DNA of 64,000 nt from Kaistella antarctica. GTDB taxonomy: Bacteria; Bacteroidota; Bacteroidia; Flavobacteriales; Weeksellaceae. The DNA is taken from positions 62,001 through 126,000 of the forward strand of contig NZ_FOIX01000001.1 in the NCBI RefSeq assembly GCF_900109615.1. Reading direction: 5' to 3'. A model generated the notes under the pieces. That model saw only the letters and a list, made by a program, of their open reading frames with translations, made no database searches and had not been told where the DNA came from. The position numbers and the translations under genes are program-made. Of this stretch, positions 8,698-18,213 are shown piece after piece. Numbering within the stretch: position 1 is the first letter of the stretch; every line of letters begins with the position of its first letter.

Positions 8698-9513
8698 ATG
8701 AATTTCATTCATATCATAACCACTCGCTTTAACGTTCCAACTTCGGTCTGGACAGAAACGCGTGGCGGCTCAAAACCGTTGAGTGAAGAGTGGCTAAAAG
8801 ATCGTTTCGAAATTTTTCAGAAGTATTGTTTGCCTTCTTTTGAAAATCAATCCAACAAAAACTTTATCTGGCTTGTTTTTTTTGACGTAAATACCCCCCG
8901 AAAGTACAAACTCGAAATCGAAAAGACCCAGAAAGAATTTTCTTTATTTCAACCGTTTTTTGTACATGATTTTGAGGAAATGCATCGAAAAGCGCTTGAA
9001 ATAATTCCATCATTTTTTGAAGAAAATACACAGTTCCTAATTTCAACAGATCTCGATAATGACGATTTCTTGCATCGGGAATTTATAGAAACTGTTCAGC
9101 AGAAATTTGAGCCTAAACATGATTTTGTTATTGACCTAAAAAGAGGTTTACAATTGACAAAAACTGCAGAAAACAAAGCTTTCATCAATTTATTTTACAT
9201 GGTTTCGAATCCCTTTGTAAGTTTGGTGGAAGATAAAAACAGTTTTAGAACTGTGTTGAAAGAAGAACATTTAAAATACCGAAATTATAAAAATTACACC
9301 GCTTTTGATTCTGAGCCAAGATTTATTCAGTATATTCATACCAACAATCTAGTGAATAGTAGTGAGAAAAATGCCGAAAGGATTATTGACCTGAAATTTT
9401 GTAACTATGGAATTGCGAAAGAAGATGAGTTCCAAATATCGAAATCTGAAGCCATTTTTTTTAATATGAAACGAAAATGGAGACTTTTGAGAAAGCTTTT
9501 ACCTAAAAAATAA
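8698..9513 (+). CDS. Putative rhamnosyl transferase (PF11316-like)
   Basis: A 271-residue protein starting 'NFIHIITTRFNVP', with 'KDRFEIFQKYCLPSFENQS', 'FIWLVFFDVNTP' and the acidic 'STDLDNDDFLHREF'. This combination of an N-terminal 'TRFN', an 'LPSFENQ' segment and a 'D-DND' site matches the family called putative rhamnosyl transferase (PF11316). It ends one base before the next ATG, suggesting an operon. The actual sugar is not shown by the sequence. Confidence 0.82.
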   Translation: MNFIHIITTRFNVPTSVWTETRGGSKPLSEEWLKDRFEIFQKYCLPSFENQSNKNFIWLVFFDVNTPRKYKLEIEKTQKEFSLFQPFFVHDFEEMHRKALEIIPSFFEENTQFLISTDLDNDDFLHREFIETVQQKFEPKHDFVIDLKRGLQLTKTAENKAFINLFYMVSNPFVSLVEDKNSFRTVLKEEHLKYRNYKNYTAFDSEPRFIQYIHTNNLVNSSEKNAERIIDLKFCNYGIAKEDEFQISKSEAIFFNMKRKWRLLRKLLPKK

Positions 9514-10434
9514 ATGGAGGCAAAAATACACTTTATCATAGTCACTTATAATGCCATGAAATGGGCGGAGAGATGTTTTTCGAGTTTGGGAAAATCATCT
9601 ATTCCTGTGCAGGTTATTGTGGTGGATAATAGTTCAACAGATGGAACTCAAGATTACCTTAAAACTCAGTTTCCAGAAGTTGAATTGATTCAATCACCAG
9701 AAAATATGGGTTTTGGCAAAGCCAATAATCTAGGTATTGAAATCGCCTATAAAAAAGGGGCAGATTTTTTTTATCTCATGAATCAGGACGCCTGGATTTA
9801 TGACGATTCTGTAGAACAATTACTAAACGTTTATAATGATTACGGTCAGAAACAAGAAATAGGAATTCTCAGCCCAATGCATTTAGACGGAAGCGAAAAA
9901 AATCTCGATCTATTTCTGGACAAGTACATTTCCCAAAATTTTGAAACCAGAATGATTTCAGACCTGTACCTGAATTCAGTAAAAAATTACTATGAAATCA
10001 GTTTTATTAATGCTGCTCACTGGTTTATTCCAAGAGATACGATTGAAAAAGTGGGTGGCTTTAATCCTTACTTTTTTCACTATGGCGAAGACAATGAATA
10101 TGTTAACCGACTGACTTTTCATGGAAAAAAAATCCTGCTTTGTCCCAACAGTAAGGCTGTTCATGACGGAAAACAAGAGTTAGGAAAAGTAGATTATCAG
10201 AGATATCAAAACAATTCTTTGGAAATCAAAATTCTAGACCCAACCTATAAGAATGGTTTAAAGAAAGAACTGCAATCGTTACAGTTAAGCAGAGCCAAGA
10301 ATTTTTTAAAAGGAAATATCAATTTGGTAAAAGAGCTGACCAGCAAGTATAAAAAAATAAAGTCTGAATCTTTGGATTTAGAAAAACTCAAAACACAAGT
10401 CAGCCAAGTAGGTTCTACTTTTTTAAATTTATAA
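9514..10434 (+). CDS. GT2-family glycosyltransferase
   Basis: A 306-residue protein with 'KIHFIIVTYNAMKWAERC', 'VIVVDNSSTDGTQDYL', 'ENMGFGKANNLGIEIA' and 'FFYLMNQDAWIYDDSV'. The 'NxGFGxxNN' and 'NQDA' motifs place it with the polysaccharide rhamnosyl/galactofuranosyl-like GT2 branch. 'FFHYGEDNEYVNRL' supplies the conserved ED. It follows the preceding gene with no gap, and the next gene begins four bases later. Confidence 0.87.
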   Translation: MEAKIHFIIVTYNAMKWAERCFSSLGKSSIPVQVIVVDNSSTDGTQDYLKTQFPEVELIQSPENMGFGKANNLGIEIAYKKGADFFYLMNQDAWIYDDSVEQLLNVYNDYGQKQEIGILSPMHLDGSEKNLDLFLDKYISQNFETRMISDLYLNSVKNYYEISFINAAHWFIPRDTIEKVGGFNPYFFHYGEDNEYVNRLTFHGKKILLCPNSKAVHDGKQELGKVDYQRYQNNSLEIKILDPTYKNGLKKELQSLQLSRAKNFLKGNINLVKELTSKYKKIKSESLDLEKLKTQVSQVGSTFLNL

Positions 10435-10437
10435 ATT

Positions 10438-12234
10438 ATGTGCGGAATAGCCGGAATAATTGCGCCTAACGCTAAAAATTATCCTGAAGAAATTCAGAAA
10501 ATGACCAATGCAATCGCACATCGTGGTCCCGACACGGCTCATCACGAATTTTTGAAAAATGCAGCTTTAGGACATCGGCGGTTATCAATTATCGATTTAT
10601 CCGAAACTGGCAAACAGCCTATGTTTTCAAATACCAAAAATGAATGTATCGTTCTGAACGGCGAAATTTATGGATATCTTGATTTAAAGAAAAAATATGC
10701 TGATTACCCCTATCGCGGCACTTCTGACACGGAAGTTATTTTGGCAATGTATCAATCCGTTGGTAAGGAGTTATTAGCTCAGCTTCCTGGCATGTTTGCT
10801 TTTGCAATTTGGAATGAAGAAAAGCAGGAGCTTTTTTGCGCCAAAGATCGGTTCGGAGAAAAACCCTTTTATTACGCCATAGGAAAAAATGGCGAATTTA
10901 TATTCGCCTCAGAAATTAAAGCACTTTTAGCCTCTGGATTAATTGTTCCAAAAGTGAATCAAGAAGCACTCTTTCATTTCTTGCAATATGGCTATGTCAA
11001 TACTTACCAGAGTATCTACTCCAACATTTACACCCTTCCGCCAGCTCACTACTTAACCTATTCCAAAGGTAAGGTTGAAGTGAAAAGATATTATAGCATT
11101 CCAAAAAAAAACGTGCAAATTAATCTTCACGATGCTAAAGAAGAGTTCAGCCATCTTCTAAAAAATGCAGTGAAAAAACAGCTCGTCGCCGATGTAGAAG
11201 TCGGAAGTTTTTTAAGTGGTGGTTTGGATTCCTCCACGATTGTAGCCATGGTTAACGAATTTAAACCCAAGCAAACAACGCTCAGTTTTGGATATTCGGG
11301 CGAAAATAGTGAACTCAAATTTGCCGAAGAAATAGCCCAGAAATACGAAACGAATCATATTGAAATTCATGAAAATCGTGGAGATATCGCCGCGGATTTA
11401 TTAAGGATTTCACCCTATTTTGATGACCCTTTTGCGGATATGAGTTATACGCCGCAGTTCAAAATTTGCCAGGCAGCAGCAAGACATCTGAAAGTGGTTT
11501 TAGGCGGCGACGTTGGGGATGAACTTTTCGGGGGTTATAACTTTTACACGGTAGAACAAAAACTGCGAAACCATTTCAGTTACGGAAATATTTTACTCAA
11601 GTTTGGCTTACAGCAATTTGGCAAATTCAAGGAAACCTCTTATCTCACACGGCAAAATATTGCGCACAAAAATATTCTGGATTTTCATCAAAATACGGTG
11701 CGGAATTATTTCACTCCAAAGGAAATAAAAAGTTTAGGGATTCGCTCAAAATATCATCAGGAATATAGTTTTATTGCAGATCCTGATTCTCTGAATGACA
11801 TAATGCGAACCGATCTGGAGAAATATGTTCCCGGAAATATGCTCGTAAAATCTGACCGAATGGCGATGGCAAATTCTTTGGAAGTTCGGACGCCATTTTT
11901 AGATAAAGATTTTGCAGAATTTTGTATTCAATTGCCAGAAAATTTAAAACTGGATTCTACGCAGGATAAAATTATTTTACGGGAAACTATGAAAAATTAC
12001 TGGACTGAAAATATTCAAAATCGAGGAAAACAGGGATTTGGATCTTCTGTGGAAACTTGGTTTGAAGAGGAAAGTATGATTTCACTATCAGATAATTTAT
12101 TGAAAAACAAGGATTCAGCCATTTATAGACTGGTCAATTTCTCCGCCGCACAAAAATTTTTAAATAAAGATAAAAAACACTGGAATCTACTGCAGTTAGC
12201 TTTATGGGCAGAAAATTATAAACAATATATTTAA
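10438..12234 (+). CDS. asnB: Asparagine synthase (glutamine-hydrolysing) family amidotransferase
   Basis: A 598-residue two-domain protein. The N-terminal glutaminase has the nucleophile Cys2 in 'MCGIAGI', with 'HRGPD', 'GHRRLSIIDLS' and 'NGEIYG'. The C-terminal synthetase has the ATP pyrophosphate loop 'SGGLDSS' and 'LGGDVGDELFGGYNF'. Within a run of glycosyltransferase genes, members of this family often amidate sugar acids (for example uronamides) rather than make free asparagine. With ugd in the same locus, uronate amidation is a reasonable guess, but bona fide AsnB is not excluded. Confidence 0.9.
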   Translation: MCGIAGIIAPNAKNYPEEIQKMTNAIAHRGPDTAHHEFLKNAALGHRRLSIIDLSETGKQPMFSNTKNECIVLNGEIYGYLDLKKKYADYPYRGTSDTEVILAMYQSVGKELLAQLPGMFAFAIWNEEKQELFCAKDRFGEKPFYYAIGKNGEFIFASEIKALLASGLIVPKVNQEALFHFLQYGYVNTYQSIYSNIYTLPPAHYLTYSKGKVEVKRYYSIPKKNVQINLHDAKEEFSHLLKNAVKKQLVADVEVGSFLSGGLDSSTIVAMVNEFKPKQTTLSFGYSGENSELKFAEEIAQKYETNHIEIHENRGDIAADLLRISPYFDDPFADMSYTPQFKICQAAARHLKVVLGGDVGDELFGGYNFYTVEQKLRNHFSYGNILLKFGLQQFGKFKETSYLTRQNIAHKNILDFHQNTVRNYFTPKEIKSLGIRSKYHQEYSFIADPDSLNDIMRTDLEKYVPGNMLVKSDRMAMANSLEVRTPFLDKDFAEFCIQLPENLKLDSTQDKIILRETMKNYWTENIQNRGKQGFGSSVETWFEEESMISLSDNLLKNKDSAIYRLVNFSAAQKFLNKDKKHWNLLQLALWAENYKQYI

Positions 12235-12243
12235 AGAATTATT

Positions 12244-13176
12244 TTGAAAATTTCCGTCATCATTCCAGTTTATAATGCAGAAGCTTTTTTAAAGAAGGCG
12301 GTCGATTCTGCACTTCAATTCGAGGAAGTACAGGAAATTATTTTAATAGAAGATCGATCAAAAGATGACTCTCTAAATCTTTGCAAAAAACTTGCTTCGG
12401 GAAATCCAAAAATCAAATTATTTCAGCATCCTGATTTCGGAAATCACGGAGCTGGAGCAAGCCGTAATGTAGGTTTAGAAAATGCCACCCAAGAATTTAT
12501 CGCTTTTTTAGATGCAGATGATTATTATTTACCCAACCGTTTCGAAGCAGAAAAAATTCTCTTTAAAAATGAAAAAATCGAAGGTGTTTTCGGTGCGATT
12601 GGAACAGAATTTCTAACGAAAAAGGGCAAAGAAGAATTTGAGAAAAAATTTAAAAACACCAACTTAACAACCGTAAAAAAAAATGCGGAAGGAAAGGAGG
12701 TTTTCTATGGTTTATTGGGGTTGGATCAAAATTTTGGAACTTTTTTTTCATTGATCGCATTGACGATACGTGCCGAAAGTCTGCGAAAAAATCATTTAAA
12801 ATTTAATGAAAACTTGCGAATTCATCAGGACAGTGATTTTATCATCAAACTTTCTTTTCTGTGTTATTTAAAAAGTGGCTCAATTACGGAGGCGGTTTCA
12901 ATACGCGGAGTTCATAATGACAACCGCATTACGAAGATTGAAATCTATTCCGAAAAATATAATCGACGGCAATTTTTGCTTTGGGATTCCATCCACAATT
13001 GGTCAAAAGATAAAAATGTGGAGAGAAAATACTTGAACCATATTCAGTTACGCAAAAAATCATTTGAATTATCAACCAAAAAAGGAATTTCAAAATATGT
13101 CGATTTAGCAATTTCCATACTGTTTAATCCGAAAATTTTAAAAACGAGATATCGCTTTACTTTTTTGAAAAGATAA
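12244..13176 (+). CDS. GT2-family glycosyltransferase, copy 1 of a duplicated pair
   Basis: A 310-residue protein starting at TTG in front of 'KISVIIPVYNAEAFLKKAVD'. It carries 'GNHGAGASRNVGLENAT' and 'EFIAFLDADDYYLPNRFEAE' (metal site DADD) and 'RIHQDSDFIIKLS'. The first 120 or so residues are nearly the same as those of the protein at 14186-15127, so the two arose by duplication. The paralogue has ATG at the equivalent position, which supports the TTG start. Sugar specificity is unknown. Confidence 0.87.
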   Translation: MKISVIIPVYNAEAFLKKAVDSALQFEEVQEIILIEDRSKDDSLNLCKKLASGNPKIKLFQHPDFGNHGAGASRNVGLENATQEFIAFLDADDYYLPNRFEAEKILFKNEKIEGVFGAIGTEFLTKKGKEEFEKKFKNTNLTTVKKNAEGKEVFYGLLGLDQNFGTFFSLIALTIRAESLRKNHLKFNENLRIHQDSDFIIKLSFLCYLKSGSITEAVSIRGVHNDNRITKIEIYSEKYNRRQFLLWDSIHNWSKDKNVERKYLNHIQLRKKSFELSTKKGISKYVDLAISILFNPKILKTRYRFTFLKR

Positions 13177-13180
13177 TTTT

Positions 13181-14185
13181 ATGAGACTCAATAATCTGCA
13201 AATTTTACGGGGCATTTCTGCATTATTGGTTTGCTTTTATCACTTTCGGGAAAGCATCAACTTTAATCATTTAAAATTGGGAGAAATCTTGTTTAGTAAA
13301 GGAAGTATTGGTGTTCCGATCTTTTTCGTTATTAGCGGTTTCATCATGACTTTTACGACAAAAAATTTATTATTTTCTAAAGAACGCAGTATAAAAAAAT
13401 CGGTTACCTCTTTTTATAAAAAGCGCATCATCAGAATTGTGCCTTTGTATTATTTGCTAACCTTAGGCTGGATGATTATTGGCGGTACTTTTTTCACTTA
13501 TTTTTCCGGAGATCTGTTGGATAGATTTATACATTCGATACTTTTTCTACCTCAAAAAGATACATTTCCGGTGCTTTATTTAGGTTGGTCTCTAAATTAT
13601 GAAATGTTTTTTTATTTAATTTTTGGGATCTCTTTATTATTTAAGGAAAACCGTTATTTCTTTATTATCGGGTTTTTTATTCTGAGTTATCTTATCGGAT
13701 TATTCTTCAAATGTGAGAATGCATTCTACAAAATGGCGACTGATTTCCTTAATTTTTATTTTATTTCTGGAATTATTTTAGCGCTGGTTTTACAGAAACT
13801 TAAGCTGTCGAGAAAAGCAGCTTTGTCCATTTGCACCGGTGGAATTTTACTTTTTTCTTTTTATTTCTTCCGTCAAAATATTGAAATCGGGGAGCTTGTT
13901 TCCTTAATTATCATCACTTTTTTTGTACTTTCTTTCTTAATTTTAGATTTTAATTTTCAGCTAAAAGGAAACAGATTTTTTGTTTTTCTTGGAGACATTT
14001 CCTACTCTTTGTATCTTTCTCATCCGTTTGTGGAAATGTTTTTCCGTCATTTTAAGATTGAAGGCTATCTTAATATTCTTTATATATTTTTAAAGTTAAT
14101 TTTAGTCATAGGAGTTGCAGCGTTTTTTCACTACGTTGTCGAGAAAAGGTTCACTAATTATCTAAAAATAAAATTTCAGATTTAA
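13181..14185 (+). CDS. Membrane O-acyltransferase, acyltransferase-3 family (OafA/YrhL type)
   Basis: A 334-residue integral membrane protein with about ten segments. The N-terminus 'NNLQILRGISALLVCFYHF' contains the family's RG-x(n)-H element, with the presumed catalytic histidine. 'GSIGVPIFFVISGFIM' is the second diagnostic block, and 'YSLYLSHPFVEMFF' is the late conserved H-P block. These enzymes move acetyl or other acyl groups to surface sugars. It sits between two paralogous GT2 genes, four bases after one and immediately before the other, so decoration and chain assembly are co-expressed. Confidence 0.9.
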   Translation: MRLNNLQILRGISALLVCFYHFRESINFNHLKLGEILFSKGSIGVPIFFVISGFIMTFTTKNLLFSKERSIKKSVTSFYKKRIIRIVPLYYLLTLGWMIIGGTFFTYFSGDLLDRFIHSILFLPQKDTFPVLYLGWSLNYEMFFYLIFGISLLFKENRYFFIIGFFILSYLIGLFFKCENAFYKMATDFLNFYFISGIILALVLQKLKLSRKAALSICTGGILLFSFYFFRQNIEIGELVSLIIITFFVLSFLILDFNFQLKGNRFFVFLGDISYSLYLSHPFVEMFFRHFKIEGYLNILYIFLKLILVIGVAAFFHYVVEKRFTNYLKIKFQI

Positions 14186-15127
14186 ATGAAAATTTCCGTC
14201 ATCACCCCGGTTTATAACGCCGAAAAATATATTACCAAAGCCGTAGAATCTGCTTTACAGTTCGACGAAGTTTTCGAAATTATTTTGGTGGAAGATCAAT
14301 CTCCCGACAAAGCCTTGGATGTTTGCAAAAAATTGGCAGAAAAATATGACCGTGTAAAACTTTTTCAACATCCTGACAAAGGAAATCACGGAGCTGGAGC
14401 GAGTAGAAATCTGGCCTTAGAAAAAGCGACTGGAGATTTTATCGCTTTTTTAGATGCAGATGATTATTATTTACCAAACCGTTTCGAAGCAGAAAAAGAA
14501 TTGTTTAAAAATCCAGATGTTGAGGGAGTTTATGGAGCAATCGGCGTTAATTATTATTCCGACAAAGCGAAAAAACAGTATTATCAAATTTTCGGAGACC
14601 GATTGACAACCGTTTATAAAAAACATTTACCGAAGGACGTATTTCGGGGACAATTAGGAATGTTAGGAAGTTTTGGTTTGTTCAGTATTGATGCATTAAC
14701 GATCCGAAAATTACCATTAGATCAAAAACTTTCACCCATGATGAAAACGCATTTAAGGCTTCATCAAGACACAGAATTTTTATTTCGGCTTTCTTATTAT
14801 TTAAATCTTTATCCAGGAATTTTGAACAAAGCAATCGCTAATCGTGGTGTACATGAAAACAATAGAATTACACAAGTTGACGCGGGAAAAGTAAAACCCT
14901 CCATTTCGAAAGTGATGCTTTGGAAAGAAATGAGAGATTGGTCAGAAAACGAGGAATCAGTTCCAGATGACATCAAAATTCATATCAATAGAATGTACCG
15001 AAGTTATGAAATTGCCAAGGCACCTTTCCTAAAAAAATGGGGAATGATCGCGAAATATTTGACGACCGATTTTAAAAGTATACGTTCTGGATTATACAAT
15101 ATTAATTTTCGGAAAGACTTATTCTGA
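14186..15127 (+). CDS. GT2-family glycosyltransferase, copy 2 of a duplicated pair
   Basis: A 313-residue paralogue of the protein at 12244-13176. It shares 'KISVI-PVYNAE', 'GNHGAGASRN', 'FIAFLDADDYYLPNRFEAEK' and a 'RLHQDTEFLFRLS' segment, and diverges in the C-terminal acceptor half ('RGQLGMLGSFGLFSIDALTI'). It starts immediately after the acyltransferase stop. Its 3' end overlaps the convergent SGNH gene by nine bases (15119-15127). Confidence 0.88.
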   Translation: MKISVITPVYNAEKYITKAVESALQFDEVFEIILVEDQSPDKALDVCKKLAEKYDRVKLFQHPDKGNHGAGASRNLALEKATGDFIAFLDADDYYLPNRFEAEKELFKNPDVEGVYGAIGVNYYSDKAKKQYYQIFGDRLTTVYKKHLPKDVFRGQLGMLGSFGLFSIDALTIRKLPLDQKLSPMMKTHLRLHQDTEFLFRLSYYLNLYPGILNKAIANRGVHENNRITQVDAGKVKPSISKVMLWKEMRDWSENEESVPDDIKIHINRMYRSYEIAKAPFLKKWGMIAKYLTTDFKSIRSGLYNINFRKDLF

Positions 15128-16066
15128 AACTATTTTTTCTCCTAATTCTCTGGAAAATTCTGTCATTGACTGATTGCTTAAATGAACCTCATCAATGCAT
15201 TTATAGTCGTTCGGAGTGCGATTAAAATTGGTGTAATTCACTTTATATTGAGCCGATAATTCCTCCATTTTAGAGTCGAAAAATGGAACTGCGCTTTCTT
15301 CTATTTGATAAGGAACTCTATTTATCGGCATTCTTAGCAAGATTACTTTACCATATTTTTGCAAAAACGTGATGGTTTCACCCAAATATTTCAATCTCTT
15401 TTCGGACCATTTTAAATCCTCGATTCTTTTTTGAAATTCCGCCATTTTCCGTTTATTTTCTTCAGCGCGTTTTTCCGGAGAATAATCCTTGATCATTTTT
15501 ACCTCCATCTTTCCATTATCTAAAACTTCAACTTCTGCCATCGGATTGTTCGGAGGAAGTATTTTTAAATTTAAAGCTCGCGTGAGAGAATAATCATAAC
15601 TCTCCATCAAATATTCCAGATTAGGATTTATGTTTACAAAACTGGTTTTAGCAACCGATTTATCATTTTCAAAATAATATTGCGGAGAATCTGGTTTTGA
15701 ACGAGTAACCATTAAAGCAGTAGGTTCAACGATCACCACGAAAATTCCGTCTTTGGTTTTTGGATCAAGTTTCTTTTGAATCGATTCTAAATATTTTGGA
15801 CCATAAGGCGAATGTCCCCAAGTAAATGCGTAATTATAAAATTTAACGTTAGGATGTTTTAATTGAATGATTTGGTCTAAGATTGCAGGATTGATCCCAG
15901 AACCGCGCGAACTACCCAAAATTAAAGAATGTTGCTGCTTTGAAATAAATCTTTTGTAGAAATCATCCGTTTGCTTTCCGGTGAGAAAAATTGCGTAGCC
16001 AATTACCAATAACGGAAGTACCGAAAACAGGGATAATTTTAAAATTGATTTTCTAAAACTGTGCAT
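15119..16066 (-). CDS. SGNH/DltD-like partner protein of the MBOAT acyltransferase
   Basis: A membrane-anchored protein of 315 residues from ATG 16066, beginning MHSFRKSILKLSLF with one N-terminal hydrophobic segment. 'HSLILGSSRGSGINP' supplies the nucleophile-type serine, and a C-terminal 'DEVHLSNQSM' gives the D-x-x-H of SGNH hydrolases. It overlaps the MBOAT gene by 14 bases. MBOAT plus SGNH/DltD pairs acylate extracytoplasmic polymers (AlgI/AlgJ/AlgX, DltB/DltD). An upstream in-frame start at 16087 would add seven residues and lie deeper in the MBOAT gene, so it is less likely. Confidence 0.8.
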   Translation of the reverse strand: MHSFRKSILKLSLFSVLPLLVIGYAIFLTGKQTDDFYKRFISKQQHSLILGSSRGSGINPAILDQIIQLKHPNVKFYNYAFTWGHSPYGPKYLESIQKKLDPKTKDGIFVVIVEPTALMVTRSKPDSPQYYFENDKSVAKTSFVNINPNLEYLMESYDYSLTRALNLKILPPNNPMAEVEVLDNGKMEVKMIKDYSPEKRAEENKRKMAEFQKRIEDLKWSEKRLKYLGETITFLQKYGKVILLRMPINRVPYQIEESAVPFFDSKMEELSAQYKVNYTNFNRTPNDYKCIDEVHLSNQSMTEFSRELGEKIVSE

Positions 16067-17486
16067 AAATATATCCTTTTGGTGCAATATAAAAGAGAAA
16101 AATCAGAAAAACCAACGCATAATAAAATCCCCATCTTACCAATCGCGGTTTGCGTTTTAAAAAAAATTCCAGCGCAAATTCCTGATGTCTTGTAATCCAC
16201 TCTAAAGCAATCATCAAAAAAATAAGAACTGCGACTTCTTTTTGAAAAGGAAAATTTGGGATTTCAAAAAGACTTAAAGAAAATATTCTTTGGTAAAATT
16301 CTCCTGCCATTGTAAGATCTTTTACCGCAAATAAAATCATGATCAAAGAAAAACTTAAAAATGTGATTGCGATATTTTTAGCTTCCAAAAACGTTGGTAC
16401 TAATCCGACGGCGGTTTTTACTTTTTTTCCTAATTTTCCTCTAAGAATTAAGGGAACATACATTAAACCATTTACCAGTCCGAAAACTACGTAATGCCAT
16501 TCTGCGCCGTGCCAAAATCCAATGAGGAGAAAATTGATGATGATGGCCAAAATCAAACCCCATTTCCCAAAGTCTCTAAATTGAATGGACAAAGGCGTAA
16601 ACACAAAATCAGTTAGCCAGGAAGTTAATGAAATATGCCATTTCCGCCAAAAATCTGCAACGTTCTGCGCAAATAAGGGAAATTTAAAGTTGAGTTGAAC
16701 ATTAATTCCCAGCATTTTCGAAAATCCTATCGCCATATCAGAATAGCCGGAAAAATCTGCATAAAGCTGCACGAAATAAAGCATTGAACCAATTAGCAAA
16801 GCACTGCCATTTAAGGTGGAATAGGTTTCAAACATTGGATTTGTAATTGTTGCAATACTGTCTGCGACAACCAATTTTTTAAATAAACCCCATAATATTT
16901 GTCGAAGACCATCGCTGAAACTTTCAGAGGAAAAATCGCGCTTCATTTTAATCTGTTTCACGAATGGTAAAGCGCGGTCAATTGGCCCAGAAATCATGGT
17001 TGGAAAAAAAGAAACAAAGACAGAATACTCGAGCAAAGTTGGGATTTCTTTGATCTTTTTATTTCGTACATCCAACAAATATCCGATCATTCGAAAGGAA
17101 TAAAAACTGATTCCGATAGGCAAAATAATCGCCAAAATATTCTTCTGGGTTTCAAAACCGAACTGCTGAAGAAAATCGTGTACGTTCTCAATAAAAAAAT
17201 TGAAATATTTGAAGTAAAGCAACTGCAGCAAAACCACCAAAATACCCAGTCTGCTCCACCATTTTCGGGAAGAATCATTTGCTGCGATCAATTTTTTACT
17301 GATGAAGAAGGTAGCTGCAATGGTGACTAAAAGTAAAACTAAAAACTGCGGACTCCACGAAAAGTAAAAAATAATGCCTCCTAAAAGTAACACCGCATTT
17401 TGTAAGGTTGCGTTTTTAGCTAACTTCCAGTAAATGAAAAAAAGAATGATGAAAAAAAAGATAAAACAGTAGGAGTTCAGCAGCAT
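16053..17486 (-). CDS. MBOAT-family membrane O-acyltransferase
   Basis: A 477-residue polytopic protein of the AlgI/DltB class, which hands an acyl group across the membrane to a surface polymer. Visible family blocks are 'PIGISFYSFRMIGYLLDVR' (about 123-141), 'QLYADFSGYSDMAIG' (240-254), 'DFWRKWHISLTSWL' (278-291, His284) and 'IGFWHGAEWHYVVFG' (322-336) with the probable catalytic His326. It is translationally linked to the SGNH gene and follows the SDR gene by 13 bases. It lies in an operon that also encodes an acyl carrier protein, so the acyl donor may be ACP-bound. Confidence 0.92.
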   Translation of the reverse strand: MLLNSYCFIFFFIILFFIYWKLAKNATLQNAVLLLGGIIFYFSWSPQFLVLLLVTIAATFFISKKLIAANDSSRKWWSRLGILVVLLQLLYFKYFNFFIENVHDFLQQFGFETQKNILAIILPIGISFYSFRMIGYLLDVRNKKIKEIPTLLEYSVFVSFFPTMISGPIDRALPFVKQIKMKRDFSSESFSDGLRQILWGLFKKLVVADSIATITNPMFETYSTLNGSALLIGSMLYFVQLYADFSGYSDMAIGFSKMLGINVQLNFKFPLFAQNVADFWRKWHISLTSWLTDFVFTPLSIQFRDFGKWGLILAIIINFLLIGFWHGAEWHYVVFGLVNGLMYVPLILRGKLGKKVKTAVGLVPTFLEAKNIAITFLSFSLIMILFAVKDLTMAGEFYQRIFSLSLFEIPNFPFQKEVAVLIFLMIALEWITRHQEFALEFFLKRKPRLVRWGFYYALVFLIFLFYIAPKGYIYAQF

Positions 17487-17499
17487 AAAAGATAATTCT

Positions 17500-18213
17500 T
17501 TAAGAATTTGACGCGTCTAAAAACAAGTGATTTCCATTAAAATGCGATCCGCCATTAAGACACAACTCAACAAATTCGGCGATATCTTTTCCTTCGAGAT
17601 TATTTTTTAAAGGATACGATGCCAGAATATTTTCCACTTGCCTTTCATCCATATCTTTGTGAAAATCTGTCATTGTAAATGCGGGCGAAACCGAATTTGA
17701 AGTAATTCCAAATTTCACATTTTCGGAGGCCCAACTTTTACTCATCTGTAACAAATATGCCTTATTTGCATTGTAAACAGACGTTCCCATTGCTGGATTT
17801 TTCAGGGAGGAAGACAAAATATTGATGATTCTGCCAAATTTTTCTTTGCGGAAAATTTTGATACATTCCTGCGTAGTTTGAAGGGTGGGAATTATGTTGG
17901 TCTGAAAATCTGCAAGAAATTTATCGGGATCGGTTTTATGGAAATAAGAATCGATGAAAGTGCCGCAGTAAAAGTTATTAATGAGAATATTGGGCTTGAA
18001 ATCTTGGATTTCCTTTAAAAAGTCATCAATTTCATCCGGATTTGAAAAGTCGATTTGATAAGATTTTGCCAAAGGAAATTCTGAAATAATTTCATTTGCT
18101 GATTGAGAAGATTTTCGAAAAGTGAACAAAACTTCGTATCCATTTCTGAGTAAAAATAAATTGATCTCTTTACCAATTCCCGCTGAACCGCCCGTTAAAA
18201 CTACTTTTTTCAT
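17500..18213 (-). CDS. Short-chain dehydrogenase/reductase, FabG-like
   Basis: A 237-residue SDR. It has the cofactor loop 'TGGSAGIG' (7-14), a serine cluster at 134-136, and catalytic Tyr147 and Lys151 in 'YNANKAY'. The usual NNAG is replaced by 'INNFYCG'. Overlap of four bases with the MaoC gene, plus the adjacent ACP, point to ketoacyl-ACP reduction or another step in building a small hydroxyacyl group. A sugar-modifying reductase is possible but less favoured. Confidence 0.85.
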   Translation of the reverse strand: MKKVVLTGGSAGIGKEINLFLLRNGYEVLFTFRKSSQSANEIISEFPLAKSYQIDFSNPDEIDDFLKEIQDFKPNILINNFYCGTFIDSYFHKTDPDKFLADFQTNIIPTLQTTQECIKIFRKEKFGRIINILSSSLKNPAMGTSVYNANKAYLLQMSKSWASENVKFGITSNSVSPAFTMTDFHKDMDERQVENILASYPLKNNLEGKDIAEFVELCLNGGSHFNGNHLFLDASNS

